Below, one piece after another: positions 22,401 through 33,606 of a stretch of DNA of 64,000 nucleotides. Under the pieces are notes generated by a model. That model was not told the origin of the DNA, searched no databases, and saw nothing but the letters and a program-made list of their open reading frames with translations. Position numbers and translations under genes: made by a program. Positions within the stretch are counted from its first letter, which is position 1; each line of letters begins with the position of its first letter. Source of the stretch: Apodemus sylvaticus (taxonomy: Eukaryota; Chordata; Mammalia; Rodentia; Muridae); the NCBI RefSeq assembly GCF_947179515.1, contig NC_067473.1:78542936-78606935 (forward strand). The letters run 5' to 3'.

Positions 22401-24544
22401 CTGGGAAACTGATCCAGCTGCCTTTTTTGTTTTATTTTGATTCATTGTTGGTGTTAGTGGTGGTAGTGTATTTTTCAGATATAATCTTCTGAATGGGGCA
22501 ATGATGTTCCTAAATATAAGACTTTTCTGCCTTTGCTTCCCTGTCACTGGTATGACAGGGGTTTTTGACTGGCCATCATCTAGTTATAGTTTTTATATTT
22601 TTTAAAATTGAAAACAAATCAGAATAATAATAATTTACTGTGTTTGTATTATTTGGAAGAACTTACCCACAATATATCCCGGGTGACCTTGAATCTGGGA
22701 CCTTTTTACCATACTGGGATTAACTAGTACACCTGAGCTAGAATACTACTATTGTATGGCATGGAAAAGTGGAATAATTCAAACTTAAGTGTCTACAAGT
22801 AACATGTTGTTGGAGCACAGCTATGCCTATGACTGAGCTGTTTTCTAAGGTGTAGCATGAGGTAGTGCAGCCGAGGACACATGGCCTGCAAAGATAAACA
22901 CCTCACATCGTAAGCACTGCTCATGGCTGCTGATTCCTGACCTTGGAGGCAGTGCACACATAGTGTAAGTCACCCGGAAGCCAGCAGGTTCTCAGCCCTC
23001 CTGGCATGTGTCTGGCTCAGTGTCAGAAAGGGGACATTGTTCTCATGCGATGCTACCATTCCTCCATTGCATTTTCATCTCTGAGCAATAAGTCATAACT
23101 CATATCTTCTGTAGCTCATTGAAAATTACTTGATGAATTGGAAACATTATGTCCTGAGACAAATTCAAAACCCTTTCATTATTGCTCCCCGTGAATTAGT
23201 AGGATGGTGATGAAGGCATGAACTAACTCACTAGTAAGCACCAGAAAACCTGACATTTTCTAAGTTGCAGAGGAAGCTCCTTTATCAAAAGCCGCCTAGA
23301 CACTGTTTAAATAGCATGGCTGATGGTCATGTCACTCAGAATGTGCAAAGCCATTGTCTCTGGATGCTGTCCCCGTGGGTTCCCACTCTTAGCTGTGTAC
23401 GCCTTGGTAGACCCACCTCTGAGTAAGGGGGCCTTGAGGGATGATGAAGATGCGTGATCCACTGAAACACTTGACGACTCCATGATTGGGGTAGGGATGT
23501 CTGTTAGACACCTGTGTGACCATATTGATTCAAACAGTTCTCCTGTGTCTAGAGACTTGGCTTCTTTGCAAGAAGGTTTTCCCTTTATTTATTCAACAAT
23601 TTTGATTAATTTTTTCAATGTATGGTTTCTGCCTGTGAGACTGGAGCCCAGATGATCTGTTCAGTTTTTCATTTGTTTGTTAGTTTGTTATCTTCTTGAG
23701 AAGTATTGTTTGCCTCGGTCAAATCAGTCCTGCAACCAGTTCGCTTCACACATCATTTTTTGGTCTGAACTGGTTTCTTTGGTCAGGTTATAGTCAGTGA
23801 CACAGTCCAGAGAGTCTAAGATTCCACATCTGGTATACTGAAGCTGGTATGGTACACCAGGCCTCTCAGAATCGACCTATTACATGCTTCCACTGTTGAA
23901 GGTGAACGTGAAGTTTCGTAAAAGCAAATCATCAGAAAGCTGTTCTGCTCAATGGTGTAATGCAATTCAGAAGATTCAAGAATCAATATTTCTTTCTTAA
24001 TAACAAAAGAATACAATGCCAAGCTCTACCAATAAACTCACCTATACCAAAAAACACATTGAGGAGCAGATGGCAATTATCTTGTTCTAAACAGAGAAAT
24101 CCAATGGTGATTTTAATTGTCTTTGACAATGGGATGTTGGCACAGTATATGCAGAAATGTTCTGGTGTGTTCCCTGCATGTGCATAAAGATGACAAGAAT
24201 CTGTGCCCTAGAAAAGCAAGGTGCCCTGATTAGTGGTCACAAAACCCCCTTTGCTGGTTATTTTTGGCTGTGGCAACCTTCCAAAGCTGGCTGTGGCAGA
24301 GAAGGGAAGACAGGGCTCTACAGACAATGTGCGCATGGAAAGTGGGTGTTAGCGTTTGTTTATTAATATTTTTCCAATTAGTTGGAAAAGTTGGTTTACC
24401 TCTTAGAAAATTAACCTATATTGTACATGCACCTTTTAACAGCATGCCTTAGCCAGTTCCAAATAATCAAAAGTATTACTTTGATTATTGAAAGTAATAG
24501 TACCTAGAGCACATTTAGAAGCAGCAGTGGTAGTGGACAAGGTC
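22401..24544. other. Long unique segment
   Basis: A weak B1-antisense-like scrap ('gaccttgaatctgggacctt', 'actgggattaactagtac') lies near 22682-22732, too short to call. A 10-bp stem AATAATCAAA/TTTGATTATT occurs at 24462-24489. Otherwise nothing recognised. Confidence 0.45.
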
Positions 24545-24837
24545 AGAAATAGCACAAAACATATCAAATGATTCCCAAGAAGAAGGAAGGAGAGGTACCT
24601 CGTCCTGGAAAGGGTTGATCCAGCATTGTAGGGGAGTACCAGGACAGAGAAGAAGGAGGGGGTGATTGGAGAACGGGCGGAGTGAAGAGGGCTTATGGGA
24701 CTTATGGGGGGGGGGGAATCGGGAAAGGGAAAACCATTTGGAATGTAAACAAAGATAGAAAAGAAAAAGAAAAAGAAAAAGAAAAAATGTCACTATACAT
24801 GTTATAAAAAAAAAAGAAAAGAAAAAGAAATAGCACA
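24545..24837 (+). mobile_element. 5'-truncated L1 3' end with target-site duplication
   Basis: The body at 24557-24825 is rodent L1 3' UTR ('cctggaaagggttgatccag', 'cattgtaggggagtaccagg', 'catttggaatgtaaacaaag') ending in an (AAAAAG)n and A-rich tail. It is flanked by the direct repeat agaaatagcaca at 24545-24556 and 24826-24837, the expected target-site duplication. Confidence 0.93.
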
Positions 24838-24937
24838 GAGCCAGATTAGGAGAGGGAAATGGGGAGTTCCAACAAATACATTTCCAAGTGGCCAACATAG
24901 GTGTAGAACGTAGATGGTAATCCCTAAGGGAAGAACT

Positions 24938-25022
24938 CAGGGGCTGGGCACTTGGGGAGGCTGAGGCAGGAAGTTCTTAAGTTCCAGACTAGATAATTAC
25001 ATGTAGTAAAACTTCACCTCAA
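24938..25022 (+). mobile_element. Old B1-type fragment
   Basis: 'ggggctgggcacttggggag', 'gctgaggcaggaagttctta' and 'agttccagactagataat' fit a diverged B1F/PB1D left part with an internal deletion, ending 'aaaacttcacctcaaaaa'. The younger B1 at 25037 inserted into or beside its tail. Confidence 0.6.
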
Positions 25023-25214
25023 AAATACTAGTATTAGCCAGGTGGTGGTGGCACACACCTTTAATTCCAGCACTGGGTAGGCAGAGACAGGTGGATTTCT
25101 GAATTCGAGGCTAACCTGGTCTACAGAGTGAGTTTCAGGACAGCCAGGGCTACACAGAAAAACCCTGTCTTGGAAAAAAGCAAAAATAAAGGGAAAAAAG
25201 AAATACTAGTATTA
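25023..25214 (+). mobile_element. Young B1 SINE (Mus-type) with target-site duplication
   Basis: Nearly complete B1 at 25037-25200: 'gccaggtggtggtggcacac', 'ggatttctgaattcgaggct', 'aacctggtctacagagtgag', 'gctacacagaaaaaccctgt', then an A-rich tail. A perfect 14-bp direct repeat aaatactagtatta flanks it at 25023-25036 and 25201-25214. The 'atttctga.ttcg' variant is typical of mouse. Confidence 0.97.
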
Positions 25215-25469
25215 GTAGCTGCAGGTAGAAAAGTATCAGCACTTTAATTCATAATGTCACTCGTAAGACAAACACTCTCATGAAAACCATGGTGGAAACA
25301 ATGATTCATATATGGTCTCAAAGAAATAGTTACCTAAATTTTTAGTGCCTCAAGTGAACAAAATCCCAGAATTCTGATTGTGTATGGAGGGCAGGTATAA
25401 ATGGTAGAATGTTGTATGATCTAACTCAGAAAGGCTTGTGCTTGTGTCAGGCACTACAGTGGGAACAAA

Positions 25470-25640
25470 CACCCAGTCTGAACTCAGTCTCCTACACTTT
25501 CTGTGTGGTCCCCCTATCATCTTTGAACCTTAGTTTCTCCATCTGTGAAATGAGTTTACACAATATCTTGCAATAATGTTGTTGGCACAAGAGTACATTC
25601 AGGGTATCTCAGTACAGGTTAGACGGTGACTAAGCTGTTA
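25470..25640 (+). mobile_element. MIR fossil
   Basis: 'gaaccttagtttctccatct', 'gtgaaatgagtttacacaat' and 'tgttgttggcacaagagtac' align with MIR (gagcctcagtttcctcatct, gtaaaatgggga, gttgttgtgaggattaaatg). An old mammalian SINE. Confidence 0.65.
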
Positions 25641-26874
25641 TTACATAACTCTTCAACTACACACATCCACCTGAGAATGAACTCTTTTGGGGTTATATGA
25701 CAGTTTCTAGTGGGTTCGGAGTTATGTGATAGTTTCTAGTGGGTTGGTTACAATGGATCACAAGAATGTGACACAGATCTGCTGTTGCATCTCATACTGT
25801 CTTTTTAACACAAGAAAAATCTACTTCAAGGGAACAAGGTTGATATCCAGATGTCTTTGCATACACGTTCAGAGGTTACCAAAAAAATTTCACTGATGGC
25901 TCTTCCAAGTTCAATCTTGTTCCTTAGGGCTGTGTATCCCCAGACCTGAGTGAAACTAAAATTCAGAAGAAGTGAGATTAGGAAGAGGAATCAGAAGTTG
26001 TGTTTGGTTTGGCCAGGAGTTGAAGTGATTGATTACCTTGGAACATTTCCATATAAAATGTCAACACTGGACAGAAAACATCCCTGTCAATCAGAAAATG
26101 AGGGTGCTTCTTCAGTAAGGACTCTCATCGAAATGGCTTCTCGTAATTAGTTAAACCATGGTTGCCAGTCTAAAGGTAGACCAGCTGTATTTGTGAACAC
26201 ACTTTATAGGTGTGTGTTCTTTTGCCCCCTGAAACATCTTTGGGTGGTGGACTTTTGAGGTTCCTGCATTTCTTGGGAAGAGAAGCAGCTCCGAGGGGTG
26301 TCAGTGCTTGACCCCATGCCCTTTCAGAGTTGCTTCATGAAGATAAGTGCTGCCTTACTGAGCCTGACTGAGCATGCTGGAAAACATTCATTATACATTG
26401 AAATTACTTCTTTAGAAATAACTATGTCTATGCTAGCCATTTCCCATCTGACACTTTGGAGAAATATGTATTTCCACTCTTCAGGAGAGCATGCTAGATA
26501 GTCTCACCTCGTTTACCTGATGCTACAGTGACATTTCCCCACACAGTCATCTGTTCAAAAGACAATTCTGAGTCCAATGAAGAAGCAGACTCAATGTATT
26601 CCATCAACTTGCATGAAAATTTCCTGATGTGATCGGCACTGTGTGTGAGGAAAATGATTTAAAGAAAGGTCAGAGTCACCTGCAGAGACATCCTCCTAAG
26701 GGCATGTCTGCTATAAAGTCAACTTCTGGGAGAGAGCAGGAAGTGAAGCTTGATCTTCAGTGTTTGCTCGGTGTCCTGTGTGAGTGCTCCAACCCTAGTC
26801 ATTTCAAGTCATGAACAGTTCAGTGATCTGCTTGTAGGATGGATAAGTGGCACAGGGGTGGGGCATGTGCTCAG
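25641..26874. other. Unique sequence with a 29-bp imperfect tandem pair
   Basis: Period-29 imperfect duplication at 25692-25746 (gttatatgacagtttctagt / gttatgtgatagtttctagt). No exon or further repeat recognised. Confidence 0.45.
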
Positions 26875-26876
26875 CA

Positions 26877-26912
<36 letters not shown>
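26875..26912. repeat. (CA)n microsatellite
   Basis: About 19 CA units with one CATA interruption at the left. Confidence 0.97.
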
Positions 26913-26914
<2 letters not shown>

Positions 26915-27997
26915 GTGGGGGAAGGATATGGGAGAGGGCAATCAGATATTGCACATTTGGTGTAACTGGCCTTTAGGCTGAGTTTTAAAAGTCCCATCCC
27001 TGACCATCTGAATTTCTGTTGAACCCAAAGACATTTGAATGAAATGGACAGGATTCTTCTACCAGAGTCTGTGGTAGAGGCTTGTGAGTTTTTTCCTTTG
27101 CTTGATTTTACTGCATTGAAACCTATTTTTTATTTCCAACCACATGAGTATTGTGAAATTAGAGACACAGAAGCCTTCTGATGAGAGGACAGATTTACAC
27201 AAATCAAAGATTTTCTTTCTTTCTGTCTGTTAAAAACCCAAGACCTCCTATCTTACATAATCCCCCAAACAATTATCCAAGGCTCTAATGCATCCATGCA
27301 AACTCACCCCACCCCCCATGGCAGGTCTCAGCACATTGCATTTTGCTGACACTACCTGACTAGCCAGGGCCTCTCACGGAGATGCTTCTCCCTGTCAGTG
27401 GCTGGCAAAGTGATTCAACTCCTCTATGTGTGTAATACAGTACAGCACTTTGAGGCTTGCAAATGGCATTGTTTAAATCAATACACAGTGATTTATTACA
27501 TATCATGGAGTGCTTATAAATATATTATGAATTGCCAGAACACAACAGCATCATAGGTTGGAAGTTGTCGCAGGCCAGAGACCTCCACATTGTGAACCCT
27601 GCAAATGAGACATCTGCTGACCCAGACAGTTCCTTTTCCTCTGCTGTACTTCATCTTGTAGCTTGTAGAACTGGGACCAGGAATGATCTGAAGATATGAG
27701 ATAGTTCAGAAGCAATACTGCCGTGAACTAAAGAATCACTGGGTTTTACGTCTCCAGTAGAAGCAAGCAGCACAGCGGATGGATGAGGCAGCAAAAGGAG
27801 ACGCAGGAGGGGTTCTTGTTTGTTACGCTTTGTTGATGAGTTGACTGGTAGCTACACAAGTTTTTATTATATTACTCTTTAAATATTTGGCCTGTATGAG
27901 AGGTTATAACAAAAGGGCTTTCAATCAAAAGTCGAAAGGTTTTTGTTAACATGAACATTTGAAATAATTAAGAGGATAAATTTTGTTATTTTTGTTC

Positions 27998-27999
<2 letters not shown>
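26913..27999. other. Unique sequence; AT-rich candidate element near 27420-27560
   Basis: No repeat recognised. The AT-rich part at 27470-27535 ('gtttaaatcaatacacagtg', 'gatttattacatatcatgg', 'cttataaatatattatgaat') looks like conserved non-coding DNA, but this is untested. Confidence 0.35.

Positions 28000-28037
<38 letters not shown>
28000..28037. repeat. (GT)19 microsatellite
   Basis: Uninterrupted GT run attached to the tail side of the RSINE1 that follows. Confidence 0.97.
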
Positions 28038-28039
<2 letters not shown>

Positions 28040-28040
<1 letters not shown>

Positions 28041-28290
28041 CATTTGTAAGTATACATATAGAGCCACATGGCTGATCTCAGGAGTCTTCCATGATGGCTC
28101 CCCAACTTATTCATTGAGGCAAGGTCTCTGTTGAATCCAGAGCTTGCCAATAAGACCAGTCTAGCTAGCCCATTTGTGCCAGGAAGCCATTGTCTCCGCC
28201 TTCTCCTTTGGAATTACAGATAGGCTGTCAAACCTACTAGACATGTATATGTGCAAGCATTACACCTGATAAACCATCTCCCCGGAACAA
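28040..28290 (-). mobile_element. RSINE1 (B4-family SINE)
   Basis: Minus-strand order: 'ccggggagatggtttatc' start (right end), a B1-like centre (complement of 'cctttggaattacagatagg'), the complement of 'gaggcaaggtctctgttgaa', and a tail merging into the CA/GT tract. That order and the CA-rich tail are typical of RSINE1. Confidence 0.7.
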
Positions 28291-28319
28291 TTGACATTTT
28301 CATCATACAAAAAAGTGTA

Positions 28320-28495
28320 TGTTGGGCATAGAGAGATGACTCAGAAATTAGGAGCACTTCCTGCTATCCCAGAAAACCCAAGTACAAATCCCAGTGTCAG
28401 TCTGAGGCACGCACAGTTTCCTATAACTCTAGCTCCAGGGAATTTGATATTTGATGTCCTTTTCTGTCATCTACAGGACAGGTATGGTCTCACAA
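28320..28495 (+). mobile_element. Diverged B3-type SINE
   Basis: 'gttgggcatagagagatgac', 'tcagaaattaggagcacttc' and 'cccaagtacaaatcccagtg' follow the tRNA-derived B2/B3 head. Further matches: 'tataactctagctccaggga' and 'gatgtccttttctgtcatct'. The tail is the adjacent microsatellite. Confidence 0.78.
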
Positions 28496-28527
<32 letters not shown>

Positions 28528-28558
28528 CTCACACACACACCATCATCATCATCATCAT
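28496..28558. repeat. (GTCT)n(CA)n(CAT)n compound microsatellite
   Basis: About eight GTCT units, a short CA run and six CAT units, in the tail position of the preceding B3. Confidence 0.95.
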
Positions 28559-29161
28559 AAATAACAATCTTAATAAAAAAAAAAGAAGAGCCCATGCTTC
28601 AGTGATGTGTGTGGTTTTCTTTTTTGTGATAATCATATTTGAAATAACCATATTTGGAATAACCATGGCTCTTCTTGCTTTGGATCTTTGTCCTGGACTC
28701 AGTGTAGCTTGAGAGCTCTAGATGTCCTCAGCCTCCCAGTTTTGTGCAAAGACCATAGAAGGAGTCTGTGCTTGGCTTTAAGTGAACCCGAGCAAACCAA
28801 CAGTGTATTAACACATTCTAAAAATGTTTTTAATATCGGAAACTAAGTTAATTAATATTTCCATTGAATAAAGGAAGCTATAGAAATAGGTTCAAGTATT
28901 TATCTAAAACAGTCCACTGTGTCCCTCTGCAGGTGGTCACATAGAAATTTAACATTTACTCATTTTAATACCAAAAATGCATTATTAATAAAAGCAAGCC
29001 TCGAATTAAGCACAAGTTATATTTAAGGGTTTTTTTTTTTTTTTTGCTAAAAATAGAAACAAAAAATGTTAAAAAGGAGAAGGCAAGAGAAAGTTTGATG
29101 AGATAATCATTGTGCCCCTTTTAATTTATGTCTTGCTACCTCTTTTTCTTTAGTTACTAAT
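28559..29161. other. Unique AT-rich sequence
   Basis: Includes a 16-bp poly-T (29030-29045). 'catatttgaaataaccatat' and 'catatttggaataaccatgg' near 28636-28665 form a 17-bp period imperfect repeat. No exon seen. Confidence 0.45.
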
Positions 29162-29200
29162 CACACACACATACACACACAGATACACACATACACACAT

Positions 29201-29236
<36 letters not shown>
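29162..29236. repeat. (CA)n microsatellite with CATA/GATA interruptions
   Basis: CA units interrupted at the left (ACAT, AGAT, ATGC), pure to the right. Confidence 0.97.
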
Positions 29237-29237
<1 letters not shown>

Positions 29238-29339
29238 GTGAAACCTGCAGGACCCATAGTGTTGCATATGTATATGTATTTAGGGCAGATCATTTGATAC
29301 TGGAAAGCCAGTTAGAAGGTTCCTCACTGGGGAAGACTG

Positions 29340-29640
29340 ATCCTCCTCTCTTAGCAGTCACTCATTGCCTATAGTTCTTCATTTAGGGGTGGAGCCTTGT
29401 GAGATTTCCTTGTCCACTTTGGCATATCTACTGTTGTCATTGCTCAGGTCTTGTTTAGGCAGCTGTGCTACTGAGATTTCACGTGTGCAGCTTCCCTGTT
29501 ATAAGAAAACACTATCTCCCAGAAGATGTCTTCATCCTCTGGCTCTTAGAATCTCTCTACTCCCTCTTCTGCAATGTTCCCTGAGTCTTGGGTTAGGAAC
29601 TGTATTGTAGATATAAAGGTTGAAGGTGGTTGGTCTTTAT
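29340..29640 (-). mobile_element. L1 3'-region fragment (old rodent L1)
   Basis: Blocks such as 'catttaggggtggagccttg', 'ctcaggtcttgtttaggcag', 'tgtgcagcttccctgttata' and 'cctctggctcttagaatctc' match, from memory, the antisense of rodent L1 3' sequence. There is no ORF left. Strand inferred from the remembered antisense appearance. Confidence 0.6.
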
Positions 29641-31155
29641 GGTGTAAAGTGAAGCTTCGATGAGCAATGAGAAGTGTATTCTCCTGTGGGGATGAGTGTA
29701 AGTATTCAGAATGCAGTTAGAGATTGCCCAGCTTTTGAAGAATGGTAGCAATAGGCTCTTCTCTAGGGCCCATGGCTAAACTTAAGTACCAGAATGATTT
29801 GCTTCCTATTGAGTCTTAAGTCCATCATTTATCACCGTACCTATTTTAAAATTAAAACAGAGTGTCATGAGCTTGGAATTCATCATTTTCAAAGTCAAAG
29901 GTATCACACTGGCCAGTTAGCCTCCTGCACCATCACCATGTGCACCATAGCTGTGAGAGAGAGAGTGTGTGTGTGTATGTTTTCCTAATACCCAAAGTCC
30001 ATCATTCCCATTCCTCTACACCTCATCCTTTTCCTTGAGGTATTTCCCCTGAGATGATTTTCATGGCAGCTTGGTGGATAAACAGCCAAGGCCTGGATCC
30101 ACAGTGTAAAATGGGAAGGACTATCCCACCAAGGCTAGTTGGACACAGTGTTGAATTTTCACCTCAGTCCTCAAAGGAGCTTCTTCTGATCATGTTCTCT
30201 GGTTGCAAGAAGGAGCCAAGGGGTGGGTGACCAGGAGGACCCTCCAGGGAATGAGCGTCTGCCCAGCCAAGCTTTCCCTTACCATGGGATCCACAGCATT
30301 TATTCCAGGGCAATTGTTTACGATGCACATCTCCGCAGCTAGGCCAAAGCAATTGGTTGACCTTGTACTCTGCCTGGCTTTTGTTTGGTTTTGTTTTAAA
30401 TATTTGACAGTAGTAATGAACTCAAGGATGCACACGAGACCATTGTGAAGGGAAGAAAGCAAGGGGGAGGGACTGTTCAAGGGTGAGCACTTCAAATGGT
30501 GGAATAATTTTCAGACCAGATCCCAGCCACACCCCCATACTCCCTTCTGAGAACACATTAATCCATCCGTACGACCCCAAAGCCATACTCACACCTGCCA
30601 TTTGTGTGAAGGGACTAATTGTATACTAGTTATGATGGCAAACGGTTCTCAGGGTATAGAGTGGAGAAGCAGGTCACAAGTTCAGACTTTCAAAAGGATG
30701 TCTCTGGACAGTCGGTTTCAAAATATAACCTATCATGTCAAGAGGGATTCATGGACCAAGCCAGGGCTCACTGTGACAAGCCCTGGCAGTGGTGTTAAAC
30801 CTGCATTGCTCCTTATTGTCCCCCTGTGTCTCCACTCTTCCTCCTCACTACCGCCACCCCACCACTACCACACCCCTTCATGTGGCTTCAAAAAATGAAA
30901 TTGTTCCAAAGCTCTGCATCATTGAATCTCCTTTGTAAAACCAGCTGCTCAGATGCACACCAGCCCTGCTCATTAGCATCTGGCTACAAATCCATCCATG
31001 GAAACAGTCTAAAGTGTTGTCCTGACTGTGCTGTGCAGGTTCAAATCCCTTTCCATACAGAGGGCCCTGACTGAGCAAATGAAGAGACAGACTACTCATT
31101 TCTCAGCTGCTTATGTAGTCACTGCTGGGCCCACTTCCTCCTTTGTGATATGTAA
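29641..31155. other. Unique sequence, nothing recognised
   Basis: About 1.5 kb. A short GAGAGAGTGTGTGTGTGT tract lies at 29955-29975. Frames of 60-101 codons on both strands at 30164-30500 overlap and lack any signature. Confidence 0.45.
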
Positions 31156-31167
31156 TCATTTATTCTG

Positions 31168-31197
31168 CACCTTTTTTCTTTTCTTTTTCTTTCTTTT
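31168..31197. repeat. (CTTT)n-like pyrimidine run
   Basis: Short T/C-rich run adjoining the tail end of the RSINE1 that follows on the minus strand; complements an A-rich SINE tail. Confidence 0.7.
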
Positions 31198-31199
31198 TG

Positions 31200-31505
31200 A
31201 TTGTGTTTGGTTGAAGGTGCATGCATAGACTCATGTGGATGTGGATGCTAGAAGTCGAAGTTGCTCCACCATATCGCTCTACCTTAACTTTTGAGACATG
31301 ACTTCCTCTCACTGAACCCAGAACCGTTCTTTGGCCTGGACTGACTGGCCACTAAGTCCCCGAGGCTGCCTATCTCTGTCCCTGTAACTCTAAGGTTTGA
31401 AACACGCTCCACAGTGCCAGATGTCACATGGGTGCTAGGGCCTGAACTTGGTCCATCATTCTTACACGATGAGCGTTTGACTCACTGAGTTCTCTCCCCA
31501 GCCCA
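31200..31505 (-). mobile_element. RSINE1 (B4-family SINE), diverged
   Basis: Right end reads 'ctgggg..agaactcagtga' in the minus sense. The B1-like centre is visible as the complements of 'cttttgagacatgacttcct', 'ctcactgaacccagaacc' and 'ggactgactggccactaagt'. Same order as the copy at 28040. Confidence 0.7.
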
Positions 31506-31611
31506 CTGCTGTCCTTAGTGTCTAGCATGTGCTATAAATACATACAATCACCGGGGGGAAATGGCTCACTTCAAAAACTTCTAATTTCAGACAAATGATA
31601 GGGTTAAGTAT

Positions 31612-32014
31612 TGTCTTAGTTGGGTTTCATCGCTGTGAAGAGACGCCATGACCAAGGAAATTGACGTGTTAGAAAGGACAACATTTAACTGAAGGTGGCT
31701 TACACTTTCAGAGAGTCAGTCCGTATCATCACGGTGGGAAGCATGGCAGAGTCCAGGCAGACATGGCGCCAGAGGAGCCGAGAGTCCTACCTGCCTCAGG
31801 CTCCAAAGGCAGCAATGAGAAGGCTTGATGGGTTTCACACCGGGAGTATCCTAAACATTTAAGACCTCAAAGCCCCACCTCCATGGTGACACACTTCTCT
31901 AAGTGTGTGGAGGAGGCCACACCTCCTAACAGTGCTGCTCCCAGTGGCCAAGCATTCAAACACATGAATCTGTGGGGTGGGGGTGGGGGGGCCATACCTA
32001 TTCAAACCACCACA
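31612..32014 (+). mobile_element. Rodent interspersed repeat, URR1-type (name tentative)
   Basis: A near full-length copy of a very common rodent repeat: 'gggtttcatcgctgtgaaga', 'gacgccatgaccaaggaaat', 'atcatcacggtgggaagcat', 'ggcagacatggcgccagag', 'aagacctcaaagccccacct', 'ccaagcattcaaacacatga', ending 'ttcaaaccaccaca'. Its start is related to the right end of the element at 9549. I recall it as a hAT-like non-autonomous transposon; the name is uncertain. Confidence 0.8.
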
Positions 32015-32160
32015 AGCATCTAATTGTTTCTGTTTGTCTTATGGCTATTTCTCCTATATATGACCCAGGCTTTTCTTTTTCAAACACAGGGGTAAAAATT
32101 TTCAAAGTCAAAGTAGTAAAATTGATTTTATGACCAACTGCCTGGAACCAGAAAGAAACA
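32015..32160. other. Short unique stretch
   Basis: Nothing recognised. Confidence 0.3.
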
Positions 32161-32640
32161 CAATTATGGCGTGCATGCGAACTGATTAGAGTGTTTGCTT
32201 TATTTCAAAGGCTCTGTTAGGTTGACTCTGTTTGGAGTTGCAGACAGGCAGGAGCTGCGTATGCTCTGGAGGGCTGTACGTTCAGCACTTATCATGCTTG
32301 CAAGAGAGAAGCCCCTGCTTGCAGCTGCTCTGGGAGCCCGGGCATCTGGGAACAACGCATATCTGCACTCAGGTTCCAGAAACACGAGAGACACTATCCA
32401 ATAGACAGCTTGCCCAGGGCTGGCTGAGTGGCTGTCCCAGGAGGATGCAGCCTGGTGTTCTCAGACTCAGAGCTGATTAAAGCCAGGGGTGACCGGAAGG
32501 CCATGTTGAGTCTCCATTTTGGGGAGGGGGATCAACAAAGGGCTGACAGCTGCAACCCAACTGCCCAGGACTGTGAGAAGTGCAGCTGCCTCCTGTTGAG
32601 GGGAAAACAGCATGGAGCTAAGCTAGCTTCTAGTTCCTGG
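32161..32640. promoter_or_regulatory. Candidate regulatory segment
   Basis: Repeat-free with balanced composition, several CpGs ('gcgtgcatgcgaactgatta', 'gcgtatgctctgg', 'gtacgttcagc') and overlapping frames on both strands of 64-82 codons without any signature. The CpG retention for a mouse intergenic stretch is mildly unusual. Motif-level inference only. Confidence 0.2.
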
Positions 32641-32879
32641 TTGAATTTTTTTTTTTAATTTTTCATCAGCCCTTTTATTGGCTAGGCCTCCCCCCACCTT
32701 TGAGTCTGTGCCCTAAAGATGATACATGTGTCAAAATTTATCACAGGTCTTCACATTGAGGAGATCTGCAAAATGAGAACAAATGGTTTGTTTGGTTCTT
32801 GGCCGCAGAGCCCTGACCTACTGACTCACTCCTTTCACAGACGTGGATGGGAGTCGATGTTTTAAACAACCGACTCAAA

Positions 32880-33460
32880 AAGAGTGCTGGGCGGATGGGA
32901 TTTTCCTGTTTATTAGGCATGCCTGAGTAAAGCCTTTGCAGGCAATTATTGCGATCTGGAAACTCCCCCTCTGCAGCTGGAACTGGCTCCTGTGGCACTT
33001 GAGAAGACAGGGGCGGTGTTGGAGCCACGCGCCCAATTGGATAGTTTTGAACAAAGGGGAACAAACCAAACTTCCAACAAGGCCGCAGAGCACCCGGCTC
33101 TCCAGGAATGAATGAGTGGCAGGTGTTAGGTGCAGGGCGCTCTTCCTCCACCAGGCTCAGGGACTTCCGTGTCCTCGTGTCCTCTCAGGACAGCGGAATG
33201 CAGGGCAGCAGCCAGCCAGCCATTGCACGCAGGGAACGCAAACCCTGGAGCGGCACTCCATTGTTAATCCTCACAGTACCTTTTGGCAGAAGGCGCTAGG
33301 GACTGAGTTTTATAAACAAACGAGATTTTATGGCCACATATTTTGCAATTATTTTTCGTTTTTAAACTACCTCCTAATTTAAACACACAAGAAATCTGTT
33401 TTGATCTGAATTAAATTAAGCTTAATTAAATTTCAGCATGCATTTTATACTTCTAGTCTA
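32880..33460. promoter_or_regulatory. Candidate conserved enhancer-like cluster
   Basis: Two adjoining repeat-free parts. The left part holds 'caggcaattattgcgatctg', 'cacgcgcccaattggatag' and a SOX/TCF-like GAACAAAGGGG (33049-33059). The right part holds FOX-like TAAACAAA (33313-33320) and many TAAT cores, with the 14-bp palindrome AATTAAGCTTAATT at 33414-33427. The layout resembles developmental enhancers; conservation is untested. Confidence 0.3.
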
Positions 33461-33564
33461 TGACAAGTTTAAAACACGAGAATGAAGTGCCAATGCTATG
33501 GTTCGAGATGGCAAACCAGTCCACACACCAAGCTCCCTTCTCTGCTTCCGCTGGAAGTAAAGGC

Positions 33565-33566
<2 letters not shown>

Positions 33567-33604
<38 letters not shown>
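33567..33604. repeat. (GT)19 microsatellite
   Basis: Uninterrupted GT run. Confidence 0.97.

Positions 33605-33606
<2 letters not shown>

Noticed and set aside
22682..22732. Possible antisense B1 or ID scrap
   Set aside because: Only about 50 bp of weak resemblance.
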